A stretch of DNA of 12,364 nucleotides from JADFOB01 sp964651325 (GTDB lineage: Bacteria; Planctomycetota; Phycisphaerae; UBA1845), in assembly GCA_964651325.1 (NCBI GenBank), contig CAZYXP010000108.1, forward strand, positions 1 to 12,364, read 5' to 3'. This document shows positions 1-7,568 of this stretch, piece by piece. A model generated the notes under the pieces. The model was not told the origin of the DNA, made no database searches, and saw nothing but the letters and a program-made list of their open reading frames with translations. The position numbers were made by a program, and so were the translations under genes. Positions within the stretch are counted from its first letter, which is position 1. Each line of letters starts with the position of its first letter.

Positions 1-17
1 GCAGGCAAGATGCCTGC
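1..17. repeat. short palindrome at window edge, possibly REP-like
   Basis: GCAGGCA and TGCCTGC form a perfect 7-bp stem around a 3-nt loop, followed by GCTCC. It lies in non-coding sequence downstream of the corC-like gene. In size and layout it resembles the hairpin elements at 8874-8984, but the loop differs. Whether the element extends left of the window cannot be seen, and membership in the same repeat family is inference. Confidence 0.4.
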
Positions 18-130
18 GCTCCGGGTTTGCGACGACTTTGCGCTGTACTGCTAATGGCTGCGCTAGCGGCGCGGGTCCATGACAACAGCCGCCGATTCTG
101 TCACAGACCCGTGAACCCTCCGGTGGAAAT

Positions 131-145
131 CGATTCGCCGAATCG
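131..145 (-). terminator. weak candidate terminator of the minus-strand operon
   Basis: CGATTC-GCC-GAATCG forms a 6-bp perfect stem with a 3-nt loop. Read on the minus strand it is followed by ATTTCC, a very short T-run. It lies about 100 nt past the corC-like stop codon. The weak T-run makes this only a candidate, and it may equally be a chance palindrome or a protein-binding site. Confidence 0.2.
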
Positions 146-242
146 GAGCCGCTGGCGCAAGCCTGCGGACCATAGGGGTCGCGCACGTCAGGATGGCACC
201 GGGCTTCCGCCCCGTGCGCTGAGTCGTCGCGATCAATGGATG

Positions 243-1526
243 TTAGCTGTCCTGCGACGGAACCGAATCTTCACGCGGCACGCTGATGCGAAGACGCGTG
301 ACCCTCCGCGCCTCTGCCGCCACCACGTGAATTGCGACGTTGTCGTGCGTACATGACTCACCGGCGGAAGGAATCTTGCCGAGCTTGGCAATCACGAAGC
401 CTCCAATGGTTTCGTAATCGCCGTCCTCGGGAAATTCAATCTCCAGCTCGTCGTTGAGCTCGTCGATCCGCATTCGGGCATCGACCTCAACGGTCCGCTC
501 ATCGATACGTTGAAGCTCGTCGGGATCGTCGTGCTCGTACTCATCCCCAATCTCACCGACAAGCTCCTCAAGAATGTCTTCAATCGTGACGATGCCGGCC
601 GTTCCGCCGTATTCATCCAGAACAATGGCGATATGTACTCTTTTGGCTTGAAACTCCCGAAGCAATTCTCGCACCAACTTGGCTTCCGGAATGAACAGTG
701 CCTCCCGCGTGGAATGGGTGAGTTGAAACGCCTGCTCTTCGGATCGGTGCAAGAGGTCCTTGGCATACAACACCCCGACAATCTTATCAATGGTATCCTC
801 GAACACGGGGATTCTGGAATGACCATGGTTCTTGATCGCCTTGAGCACCTCATCAAGCGCGGCCTCTTTCGACAGCGCGACGACTTCAGTACGCGGCGTC
901 ATGATCTCTTCCACGTGGGTTTCGGAAAGCTCGATGACCGACTCGATCATCTCCTTTTCCTCCTCGTCGACCGCGCCGTGGCGTTCGCCCTCGCTTACCA
1001 CATCGAGAATTTGTTGTTCCAATTCGTCCGCGTAGGACTTGGCGTCGCGTTTCGGAACGCCGGCCAAACGGCGAATCAGTGGGTCAAACAAGCCCAGCAT
1101 GGCTGTGATGGGCCGGCAGACTGTACCGAGGACCGCCAGAACAGGTAGCGATCGGACGACCAGCCAGTCGCCGGCGTACTTCGCCCATGCCGTAGGGATG
1201 GCAATGGCAAAAACCAGAATCAGCCCCCAGACCTCGGCGCAAATGATCGCGACATCGAGCGCCGCCGCTTGGTCGCGAAAAAATCCCTCCGAATAAAGGG
1301 CGAGCGCCAAGAGCAAAACCTTCATAGCAGCCCGGATGACCGCAGTTGCCACGACATACTCAGGACGGCGAAACGCGAACGCTTCGAGCTTGTTGGCGCT
1401 ACCGATCTTTTCGAGCCGAGCGGAAAACCGCGTCCACGAAGGTACGCGCAAAGCGAGATTGAGCGTGGCCGACAACATCATCAGAGCGATGATCAGCAAT
1501 TCACACCAATAGACCCACGATTCCAC
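243..1526 (-). CDS. corC: CNNM/CorC-type CBS-domain membrane protein (HlyC/CorC family)
   Basis: Predicted Mg/Co efflux-type transporter or regulator in the inner membrane. From the GTG at 1526 the protein has 427 residues. Hydrophobic segments lie near residues 5-26, 60-77, 90-114 and 122-147 (DUF21/CNNM region). A CBS pair follows at about 209-326, with the conserved EEIMTPR motif near 206-212 and LDEYGG near 303-308 leading into IEDILEELVGEI. A CorC_HlyC domain fills about 336-416. The N-terminal region is a poor match to the usual FFSxSExA start of CNNM proteins. I chose GTG 1526 because GAAGAG sits 8 nt upstream and the first membrane helix begins just after; TTG 1553 would add nine residues and lacks a ribosome site. 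It is last in the operon, 18-45 nt after the nitrilase-like gene. Family call is firm; the transported ion is inferred from the family. Confidence 0.9.
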   Translation of the reverse strand: MESWVYWCELLIIALMMLSATLNLALRVPSWTRFSARLEKIGSANKLEAFAFRRPEYVVATAVIRAAMKVLLLALALYSEGFFRDQAAALDVAIICAEVWGLILVFAIAIPTAWAKYAGDWLVVRSLPVLAVLGTVCRPITAMLGLFDPLIRRLAGVPKRDAKSYADELEQQILDVVSEGERHGAVDEEEKEMIESVIELSETHVEEIMTPRTEVVALSKEAALDEVLKAIKNHGHSRIPVFEDTIDKIVGVLYAKDLLHRSEEQAFQLTHSTREALFIPEAKLVRELLREFQAKRVHIAIVLDEYGGTAGIVTIEDILEELVGEIGDEYEHDDPDELQRIDERTVEVDARMRIDELNDELEIEFPEDGDYETIGGFVIAKLGKIPSAGESCTHDNVAIHVVAAEARRVTRLRISVPREDSVPSQDS

Positions 1527-1571
1527 GGAAGAAACTCTTCGCAGACAACCCAAAATACACGCCGATGCCGA

Positions 1572-2312
1572 TCAGTCTGCCTGATCGCCGCGCCCCGTCG
1601 AGCCTGACGCCATCGCGTTTGGCGGCGGCTCGATGGGTACATCGACAATGACGATCGCAATATCACCTCCACGATTCACCTCGCCGAGGGGCGGGCCTGT
1701 CGGCCCCAAAATGGACGTCGAACAAGGGCTTGGGACGCCGACAACGCCAACCAACGCCCAATAGGCTTCGCAGCGATCGGAGTCGTGGGAGACTAGCGAC
1801 TCGACCGCTTCCCACTCGCCGGCATTCCCCCGTCCGGTGAGCGCAAGTGGCAGCGGAACCGCCACAAACGCGCCCCTGACGGCCTCAGCCGGTAAGAGAC
1901 GAACCGCCGCTACCGACTCGCTGAGGAGGATCCGACCATGAGGACTATGCCAGATCACAACCCCCTCCGGCATGGATTCAGCATCCTCACGAGCCCGATC
2001 TCCGGTTGATGCGATCCTATCGCCATCGGCATCGAAGAGATCCGTACAGCCGCGCCATTCATCTTTTCCGTTTTCGTGAAGCCCACACACAATGTAGACG
2101 CCCCAGTGGCGTGCCTCCCACGAAATGGCCTCCGCCACTCCGGCAATTTCACGCGGCACCAACGCCCCACCGTTGTCGTACGCCGCCCGCAGGACGAGCA
2201 AATCGGGAGCCGGCTGGCGCTGAACGGCTTGGTGAATGGCCGCAATGATGCGCTGAAGGTTGCGCGAACGGCTCCGGCAATCCCATTTGATTTCGAGCAG
2301 GGCTACCTTCAC
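1572..2312 (-). CDS. nitrilase-fold (carbon-nitrogen hydrolase) protein lacking catalytic residues
   Basis: 246 residues. The layout follows the carbon-nitrogen hydrolase family from end to end: MKVALLEI with a following NLQRI helix, PDLLVLR at 36-42, ARHWGVYIVCGL at 67-78, DLFDADGD at 91-98, SPHGRILLSES at 123-133, VRGAFVAVPLP at 145-155 and ILGPTGPPLGE at 201-211. All three catalytic positions appear lost. The Glu of the usual PE motif is Ala43, the Lys of the YRK motif is absent around 102-108, and the Cys of the ICYD motif is Ser131. It is therefore probably a non-catalytic relative, with a structural or ligand-binding role unknown. The GTG start overlaps the ybeY stop as GTGA, implying translational coupling. 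Proteobacteria carry the nitrilase-domain enzyme lnt beside ybeX, an interesting parallel, but this protein has no membrane helices and is not Lnt. Confidence 0.8.
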   Translation of the reverse strand: MKVALLEIKWDCRSRSRNLQRIIAAIHQAVQRQPAPDLLVLRAAYDNGGALVPREIAGVAEAISWEARHWGVYIVCGLHENGKDEWRGCTDLFDADGDRIASTGDRAREDAESMPEGVVIWHSPHGRILLSESVAAVRLLPAEAVRGAFVAVPLPLALTGRGNAGEWEAVESLVSHDSDRCEAYWALVGVVGVPSPCSTSILGPTGPPLGEVNRGGDIAIVIVDVPIEPPPNAMASGSTGRGDQAD

Positions 2313-2821
2313 GGCAGGCGCCCTCCGAACACAGCGCCGTACCCGAGCTCGGACAGAATCCGATCCTCCATCGCGTGCATGCGCGCGGCCGATTCTTCTT
2401 CGTGATCATCTAGCCCCAACAGATGCAGCACGCCATGCACGGCGTACAGGGCAAGCTCCGCCGCTGTGTCGTGCCCTCGCGCGCTCGCTTCTCGGGCCGC
2501 GGTATCTACTGACAGCACAACCTCCCCGTCGATTTCAGGCGGATCGCGCTCATCGTGAATCGATTCCGTCTGCCTGAGATCAAACGTCAATACGTCAGTG
2601 GGACCGTCATGGGCGAGGTGTTGCCGATTGAGCTCGGTGATCCGAGCATCACCGACTAGGGCAAAATGAATTCGGGCTGTCGCGATGCCATGCCGGCGAA
2701 GCGCGGCCACCGCGGCTTCGGTCAGCGCGCGCTCGGGCACCGGAGCTGATACGCCGACCGTCGTGACGGATATTTGGTACTCGGGTTCGTCTTCCATCAA
2801 AAACTTCAGCAACCCCGCCAT
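2309..2821 (-). CDS. ybeY: endoribonuclease YbeY (rRNA maturation / ribosome quality control)
   Basis: 170 residues, near the family's usual length of about 150-170. YbeY is a cytoplasmic metal-dependent RNase needed for 16S rRNA 3'-end maturation and ribosome quality control. Recognisable blocks are LNRQHLAHDGPTDVLTF (64-80), the IDGEVVLS strand (97-104) and the zinc site HGVLHLLGLDDH (129-140), followed by an acidic helix typical of the family. His129 and His133 match the first two ligands. The usual third His position (+10) is Asp139, with a His one residue later at 140. The ATG lies 3 nt after the HD gene's stop codon and has no clear Shine-Dalgarno, which suggests coupling to the upstream gene. 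The 3' end overlaps the nitrilase-like gene by 4 nt. Confidence 0.95.
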   Translation of the reverse strand: MAGLLKFLMEDEPEYQISVTTVGVSAPVPERALTEAAVAALRRHGIATARIHFALVGDARITELNRQHLAHDGPTDVLTFDLRQTESIHDERDPPEIDGEVVLSVDTAAREASARGHDTAAELALYAVHGVLHLLGLDDHEEESAARMHAMEDRILSELGYGAVFGGRLP

Positions 2822-2824
2822 AGC

Positions 2825-5182
2825 TTACGAGGCTGTCACGCGCTGAGTTGCTCCTGATTTCGCCTTCGCCTCGACGGGCCTCGCTGCCTTGGGGTAGGCG
2901 ACCCGACCATGATAAATGCTCCCCAGCGTCTTGACCAACGAATCTTCGACCAGTTGAATCTCGCGCATTGTCATGTCACAGTCGGACAACTGCCCGTCGT
3001 TAACACGACTCTTGACAATCTGATGCACCATGCTTTCGATCCTGCCCACCGTCGGCTCGTTCAAGCTGCGAACCGCCCCTTCGACCCCGTCACAAAGCAT
3101 AACCACGGCCGATTCCTTCGTGCGCGGCTTGGGCCCGGCATAGCGAAATTCAGCCTCCGGCACCTCGCGATCGTGTTTTCCGCTGGCAATCTTGGGCTGC
3201 TGCTCGCTAGCCATGTGGTGAAAGAATCGAACCACCGTCGTCCCATGGTGCTCCGCGATGAACGGATGCAAGACGCGCGGAAGTTTGTATTCTTTGGCCA
3301 TTTCCATGCCGTCTTTGACGTGGCCCACGATGATAAGAAGGCTCATCGTCGGCGCCAAATTGTCGTGACGGTTTACGCCGCCCTCCTGATTTTCGATGAA
3401 GTAGTCGGCCTTGTGAATCTTGCCTATGTCGTGATAAAGGGCGCCGACTTGGGCGAGCAGCCCGTTGGCGCCGATCCGCTCGCACGCCGCCTCGGCCAGC
3501 GTCCCAAGCACGAGGCTGTGGTTGTAGGTTCCCGGTGCGTGACGGGCTAGAAGTTGCAGCAAATCCCGGGTCGGATCCCGCCATTCCAAGAGCGAAAGCG
3601 ACGTGGCCACGCGAAACGTGCGTTCAATGACAGGCAGCAATCCGGACGCCACCAACAACGCCAGCATGGCGCAGCCGCCCGACCACGAGACATGCTCACG
3701 AAGCGAATCGAGCGAACGCCCATCCGTGAGCCCGCCCGCCATGGAGATCATCATCACCGCAGCGGCCGCGATCACGCCCGTCTCAATCAGCTTGGAGCGG
3801 GAGCGGATTTCAGTAAGCTGGTGACTCGTCACGGCAATGCCGGTGAACAGAGCAAGCAACGACGTCACATCGCCCTGAACGACCACCCCCACCACGACCG
3901 CCGTGATGCACATCGTGCCGACGGCGAACCGGCGCGGGTAGACAATGGACAGAATGCTCGCCGCGACCAGACAAGGAATCAGCACCAACTCCGGAATCTG
4001 GGGCCACTTAAGCTCAAGCAATCGCGCGGCCAGCACAGTCGACCATACGAGCAGCAAGAACGCACCGCATCGAAAAACGGTCTCAAAGTTGCGCGGCTGA
4101 TGCATGCGCATGTAGACCAGCAGCCCCGTGGCCAAGAAGATCACCACGATCACGGCGCCTAGCTGCCGCAGGAACTCTTCGAGTTTGGCTTGCTCCGCCT
4201 CCACCCGATCACTTTCCAAGAAGCGGCGATAAGCCGCCTGATGCGCTTGAAGCAGGCCGATCTCCGTAGAACCCAAGACCGTGCCGCTTGCGACGAACGG
4301 CTTACCCCGCTCGTAGGGCTTCATGGCCTCCGGCGTGCCCGCCTCCGCCCGTCGCATCGCGTCAACGGTTCGTTCCTGGTCGAAGATAATCGTGGGCTGC
4401 TCCGAAAACACGCGGAAGATGATGTCCTCCACGACCGGTGCCAACTCATAGGCACCGTGGCTTCGCAATTTGCGCGCGACCTCGCCGGCACTGCCGCGCA
4501 ACCCGCGTTCGCTCTTTCGGGAAACCAACTCGCTCCGCTGAATCTCGCGCGACGCGGCTTTCCCGGCGGCGTCGGTGGTGGTCAACACCACGTAGTTGGC
4601 CGTGCTCGGCGTGTCGCGCGGTTCATCGATCAGGTCGGCTACGACGAGCTCTTTGTCGTAGGCAAGCCGATCGATCAATTCCTTGTACGCCGCGATCCCG
4701 ATCCCCTCCGGCATTTCGACCCACTTGCGCAACCGCTTGTAGCAGCGGGCATCGGCGGGCCATCCGCGATCCACCAAAACGGATTCAAACCCCGAATACT
4801 CCTCCGCATCCGCCGCAGCCTGGTACAAGGAAAGAAGATCCGCCCGAATACGGTCGCTGGTCAGCGCCGCCGCATTGGGGACGTAGTAACTCGGTGTAGC
4901 AGCACGGGCGGCATTGCGATCGGCCTTCGACTGCGCCGGATTGGGAACCTCAAAATCTACTCTGGCATGAATCGGCTGATCGACTCGTTGTCCGATGGAT
5001 TGCTGCAAACGATTGCGACCCACGATCGGGATCATGGCCATAACGCACACAAACGCCGCGCTCGCCGCGGCCTGCCAAGACAAGACGCGCCGCACGCCGG
5101 TCTGGCGCCCGGCGTCAAGCTTGGCGCGCTGCTTGCGAACCTGCCCCCGCCGGCTTTTTTGCTTGCGCGACCACCAAAACAT
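2825..5182 (-). CDS. 7TM HD-domain phosphodiesterase (PgpH-type, c-di-AMP hydrolase family)
   Basis: 785 residues. A basic cytoplasmic start (1-33) and one helix (about 36-55) are followed by a large extracytoplasmic 7TMR-HDED domain (about 60-335). Seven helices lie between about 341 and 520, and a cytoplasmic HD domain spans about 545-760. Putative metal ligands match the family: His555 (TYNHS), His584-Asp585 (ALYHDIGK), His621, His645-His646 (AEHHGT) and Asp698 (MLCDGVEGAVRS). In Listeria and Bacillus, PgpH proteins with this layout hydrolyse c-di-AMP to pApA. The same activity here is inferred, and no cyclase is visible in the window. The ATG at 5182 is preceded at 9 nt by GAGGAA. It sits between phoH and ybeY in the operon, a placement common in bacteria with this gene. 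Confidence 0.93.
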   Translation of the reverse strand: MFWWSRKQKSRRGQVRKQRAKLDAGRQTGVRRVLSWQAAASAAFVCVMAMIPIVGRNRLQQSIGQRVDQPIHARVDFEVPNPAQSKADRNAARAATPSYYVPNAAALTSDRIRADLLSLYQAAADAEEYSGFESVLVDRGWPADARCYKRLRKWVEMPEGIGIAAYKELIDRLAYDKELVVADLIDEPRDTPSTANYVVLTTTDAAGKAASREIQRSELVSRKSERGLRGSAGEVARKLRSHGAYELAPVVEDIIFRVFSEQPTIIFDQERTVDAMRRAEAGTPEAMKPYERGKPFVASGTVLGSTEIGLLQAHQAAYRRFLESDRVEAEQAKLEEFLRQLGAVIVVIFLATGLLVYMRMHQPRNFETVFRCGAFLLLVWSTVLAARLLELKWPQIPELVLIPCLVAASILSIVYPRRFAVGTMCITAVVVGVVVQGDVTSLLALFTGIAVTSHQLTEIRSRSKLIETGVIAAAAVMMISMAGGLTDGRSLDSLREHVSWSGGCAMLALLVASGLLPVIERTFRVATSLSLLEWRDPTRDLLQLLARHAPGTYNHSLVLGTLAEAACERIGANGLLAQVGALYHDIGKIHKADYFIENQEGGVNRHDNLAPTMSLLIIVGHVKDGMEMAKEYKLPRVLHPFIAEHHGTTVVRFFHHMASEQQPKIASGKHDREVPEAEFRYAGPKPRTKESAVVMLCDGVEGAVRSLNEPTVGRIESMVHQIVKSRVNDGQLSDCDMTMREIQLVEDSLVKTLGSIYHGRVAYPKAARPVEAKAKSGATQRVTAS

Positions 5183-5191
5183 GCCTGATGC

Positions 5192-5197
5192 TTCCTC
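5192..5197 (-). promoter_or_regulatory. ribosome binding site of the HD-domain gene
   Basis: GAGGAA on the minus strand, 9 nt before the ATG at 5182. It is one of the few clear Shine-Dalgarno sequences in the window and supports that start codon. Confidence 0.6.
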
Positions 5198-5205
5198 TAT
5201 AGAAA

Positions 5206-5219
5206 CCCGTCTTTACGGG
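5206..5219 (-). terminator. small hairpin between phoH and the HD-domain gene
   Basis: Minus-strand CCCGT-AAAG-ACGGG forms a 5-bp stem with a 4-nt loop, followed by TTTCT. It could be a weak intrinsic terminator or attenuator lowering read-through from phoH. The same stretch also contains TTGATC, 17 nt, TATAGA, a promoter-like arrangement that would start transcription almost at the ATG. The two readings compete, and neither is strong. Confidence 0.25.
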
Positions 5220-5252
5220 ATCAATACGTATCGGTCCGCCACCCTGCGACCT

Positions 5253-6242
5253 TCAGGCCGACCCCCGTGCCGAAGATCCCGACGGCGCACCAAACCCTTT
5301 ATCGGACGCCTGACCGTCACCACCATAGCGCTCAACAACCTTCTGGACCAGCGAATGCCGCACGATATCGATCACACCTAGACGAACCACCGCAAGGCCG
5401 CCAATACCCGAAAGACGTTTAATCGCGTCACCAAGCCCGCTCGGCGCCCCATCGCCCAAATCACTCTGGCTGTCATCGCCGGTCACGATCATCTTGCTGC
5501 CATGGCCTAGCCGGGTCAGAAACATCAACATCTGCCCCGGCGTCGTATTCTGTGCCTCATCCAAAATGATGGCGGCGTTGTTCAGCGTACGCCCCCGCAT
5601 GAAAGCCAGCGGAACCACCTCTATCACATCGCTTTCCATGAACCGTCTGAGCTGATCAAACGTCATCATGTCGTGCATGGCGTCGAAGAGCGGACGCAAG
5701 TAGGGATTGACTTTAGCCTGCAAATCTCCCGGGAGGTAGCCCAGCTTCTCGCCAGCCTCGACGGCTGGCCGAACGAGCACGATTCGTTTGATCTTGTGTT
5801 GGCGAAGCAGCGCCACCGACATCGCAACCGCCAAGTAGGTCTTGCCGGTGCCCGCGGGTCCGACACAGAACGTCAGGTCTTTGGTCCGAATCGCCTTAAT
5901 GTAGGCGGCCTGCCCCTCTCCCTTCGCCTGGATGGCTGCGGACGGAAGAAATACATCGAGCACGCCGCCACCATCGGACTTCCCATTGACCCGGGCGCGT
6001 TCGATCACGCCCTCCACCGTTTCGAGGCTGACATCCTTCTCGCTTCGCAGTATTCGTTGGAGTTCCTCAACAACGCGACCGGCCTGCTTCACGGAAGATT
6101 CCGGACCGGCGATGTGAAGGGAAGCATCTCGCGCGCTGATCCGAACATCGAATGCCGAACGAATCAGCCGAAGATTGCGGTCCGCGCTTCCGTAAAGCGC
6201 AAGACGCCGCGACATATCTTCAATTGGAATGGTTACGTCCAA
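5253..6242 (-). CDS. phoH: PhoH family P-loop ATPase (YbeZ)
   Basis: 329 residues, typical length. An N-terminal KH-like region (about 1-65, with LALYGSADRNLRLI and VRISARD) is followed by the PhoH ATPase domain. That domain has Walker A GPAGTGKT at 128-135, LVRPAVEAGEKLGYLPGD at 156-173, Walker B IILDEAQN at 225-232 and a sensor-like TGDDSQSDL at 254-262. YbeZ is a predicted RNA-associated NTPase that works with YbeY in rRNA processing; the gene neighbourhood supports this. The C-terminal 20 residues are Gly/Ser-rich and probably disordered. The start is uncertain. TTG 6242 keeps the conserved leading strand and has GAGG only 3 nt upstream; ATG 6215 would remove nine residues. An in-frame stop lies upstream with no other start in between. 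Confidence 0.94.
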   Translation of the reverse strand: MDVTIPIEDMSRRLALYGSADRNLRLIRSAFDVRISARDASLHIAGPESSVKQAGRVVEELQRILRSEKDVSLETVEGVIERARVNGKSDGGGVLDVFLPSAAIQAKGEGQAAYIKAIRTKDLTFCVGPAGTGKTYLAVAMSVALLRQHKIKRIVLVRPAVEAGEKLGYLPGDLQAKVNPYLRPLFDAMHDMMTFDQLRRFMESDVIEVVPLAFMRGRTLNNAAIILDEAQNTTPGQMLMFLTRLGHGSKMIVTGDDSQSDLGDGAPSGLGDAIKRLSGIGGLAVVRLGVIDIVRHSLVQKVVERYGGDGQASDKGFGAPSGSSARGSA

Positions 6243-6320
6243 ACGCCTCGCTCTGCGAACCCCGCGGGAAACCCGGCCCCAGGGCGACCACGTCCATCTT
6301 GCCCATTAGCATCAGTGGGT

Positions 6321-7379
6321 TTAAACCATATCCCAGACGGCGGTAAGCAGAAACCACGCAACCGGGATGGCGACCAACGGGCTGTCCACCAAGTCTAGTA
6401 TACCTCCAAACCGAGGTATGATCTTGCCGGAATCCTTCATATCGGCGTCCCGTTTAAAGCAGGACTCTAGTAAATCCCCCAACTGACCAGAAAGCGACAT
6501 AATGAGTCCGAAAAACCCGGCGCACCACATCGGAGCCATGTTCGTGGACTGATCGAATTGAAAGCATGTCGTAGCATCGCGAAGCATGTAGCACACGGAT
6601 GCATGTAGCGACAAAGCTGAGGGTATCGGACCTTCAGTCGGGATGATCATGGCTTGTTCAATCGTCGCTACGGCCGTGCGAGCCCATGCGCCGACGCCCC
6701 AGAGGCCGATCGCGACCGCTGCACTACCGAACAAACCTCCTAAGAATCCCTCGACGGACTTGGCGGGGCTGATCCGGGGAGCGAGTTTGTGTCGGCCTAG
6801 CGCGCTTCCGACGAAGAATGCCCCGATATCGGACGCTTTCGTCACCAGAACCACGATGAGCAGTATCCATGCCCCGTGCTCGCCGGGCACGTCGCGGCCA
6901 CACCGTAGCTGCACGGCAAAAGAGCCAAGCAGTCCGAGGTAGAGGATAACGAAGAGCGTCGCAGCGCAGCGGGCCAAACTGTCTGCGGGGTGGCCTCGAA
7001 ACACCGTAATCACCCCGGTCCCCACGGTCGCAAGTGCCACCAAAAACAAGACGTTTTCTGCACCTTCAACCGCCGCCGGACCACGCCCCAGGAAACCCGC
7101 CGCCGAAACCCACGGGCAAAGCGTGATCGCCCCCACCATGACCACCCCGAACCAAGTATACGGCCGATGGCCTTTCTTCCCGAGTAGCGCGGCCAGCTCC
7201 AAGCTTCCGACCATCAGCACGCCGGCGACGAATATCGGAACGAGGCTGCCGCGTTCGATCAGTCTGCCGAGGGGTTCGGCCACGCTAGAGCTTGCCTGCG
7301 CGATCGTCACATCGACAAGAAAGAGGGCCAAGAGCACCAAGATGGCCAGGGAACCGTAAATGATACGCTGCGCAAGCAT
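6321..7379 (-). CDS. cdsA: phosphatidate cytidylyltransferase (CDP-diacylglycerol synthase)
   Basis: 352 residues. It makes CDP-diacylglycerol from CTP and phosphatidic acid, the branch point for bacterial phospholipids, at the inner membrane. Many hydrophobic helices are visible (about 8-25, 47-66, 75-95, 109-127, 138-158, 170-190, 212-232, 283-297, 334-348). Conserved blocks are SDIGAFFVGSALGRHKLAPR (183-202), ISPAKSVEG (203-211) and the C-terminal signature region 298-333: GQLGDLLES, KRDADMKDSG, then PRFGGILDLVDS. The usual PGHGG is PRFGG here. A soluble insert of about 40 residues (244-283) precedes the signature, making the protein longer than the typical 270-residue enzyme. No uppS gene lies upstream, unlike the common arrangement. 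It is the likely first gene of the operon. Confidence 0.94.
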   Translation of the reverse strand: MLAQRIIYGSLAILVLLALFLVDVTIAQASSSVAEPLGRLIERGSLVPIFVAGVLMVGSLELAALLGKKGHRPYTWFGVVMVGAITLCPWVSAAGFLGRGPAAVEGAENVLFLVALATVGTGVITVFRGHPADSLARCAATLFVILYLGLLGSFAVQLRCGRDVPGEHGAWILLIVVLVTKASDIGAFFVGSALGRHKLAPRISPAKSVEGFLGGLFGSAAVAIGLWGVGAWARTAVATIEQAMIIPTEGPIPSALSLHASVCYMLRDATTCFQFDQSTNMAPMWCAGFFGLIMSLSGQLGDLLESCFKRDADMKDSGKIIPRFGGILDLVDSPLVAIPVAWFLLTAVWDMV

Positions 7380-7420
7380 TCAGTCTCGCTGCCAAGAACG
7401 GAATCAGATAATGGCGGCCA

Positions 7421-7449
7421 ACGATAGCGACGCGGTCGGAGCGTGTCCA
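7421..7449 (-). promoter_or_regulatory. candidate sigma70-type promoter for the cdsA operon
   Basis: On the minus strand TGGACA (5 of 6 to TTGACA) lies 17 nt from TATCGT (4 of 6 to TATAAT), about 40 nt before the cdsA ATG. Spacing and position are good. The match is modest and promoter consensus in this lineage is not well established. Confidence 0.35.
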
Positions 7450-7568
7450 ACCGATCATCACGGCAAGACGCGTGCGTATGCGGCGGGCATCTCAGCGAAC
7501 GCGCGTTGGATTCGTTGCGTCATCAGGCATACCAAAGGCCTGTAGAACGCGCCGCCCCCTGAACGCGG

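Larger units (their letters stand above)
1..242. other. non-coding region downstream of the corC-like gene
   Basis: I see no convincing gene here. An open frame on the plus strand that starts with TTG at 27 has no family resemblance and runs into the 3' end of the minus-strand corC gene. The stretch holds three inverted repeats: 1-17, 131-145, and an imperfect one at 196-217 (GCACCGGG with CCCCGTGC, one mismatch). Any of these could mark the 3' end of the long minus-strand operon, but none has a clear T-tract. Confidence 0.5.

Noticed and set aside
27..356. 109-codon plus-strand frame at the left edge
   Set aside because: TTG start, no family resemblance, and it overlaps the conserved 3' end of the corC-like gene in antisense.
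7360..7545. 61-codon plus-strand frame between cdsA and the fur-family gene
   Set aside because: It starts inside cdsA antisense, has no domain or ribosome site, and the gap is better explained as the cdsA promoter region.
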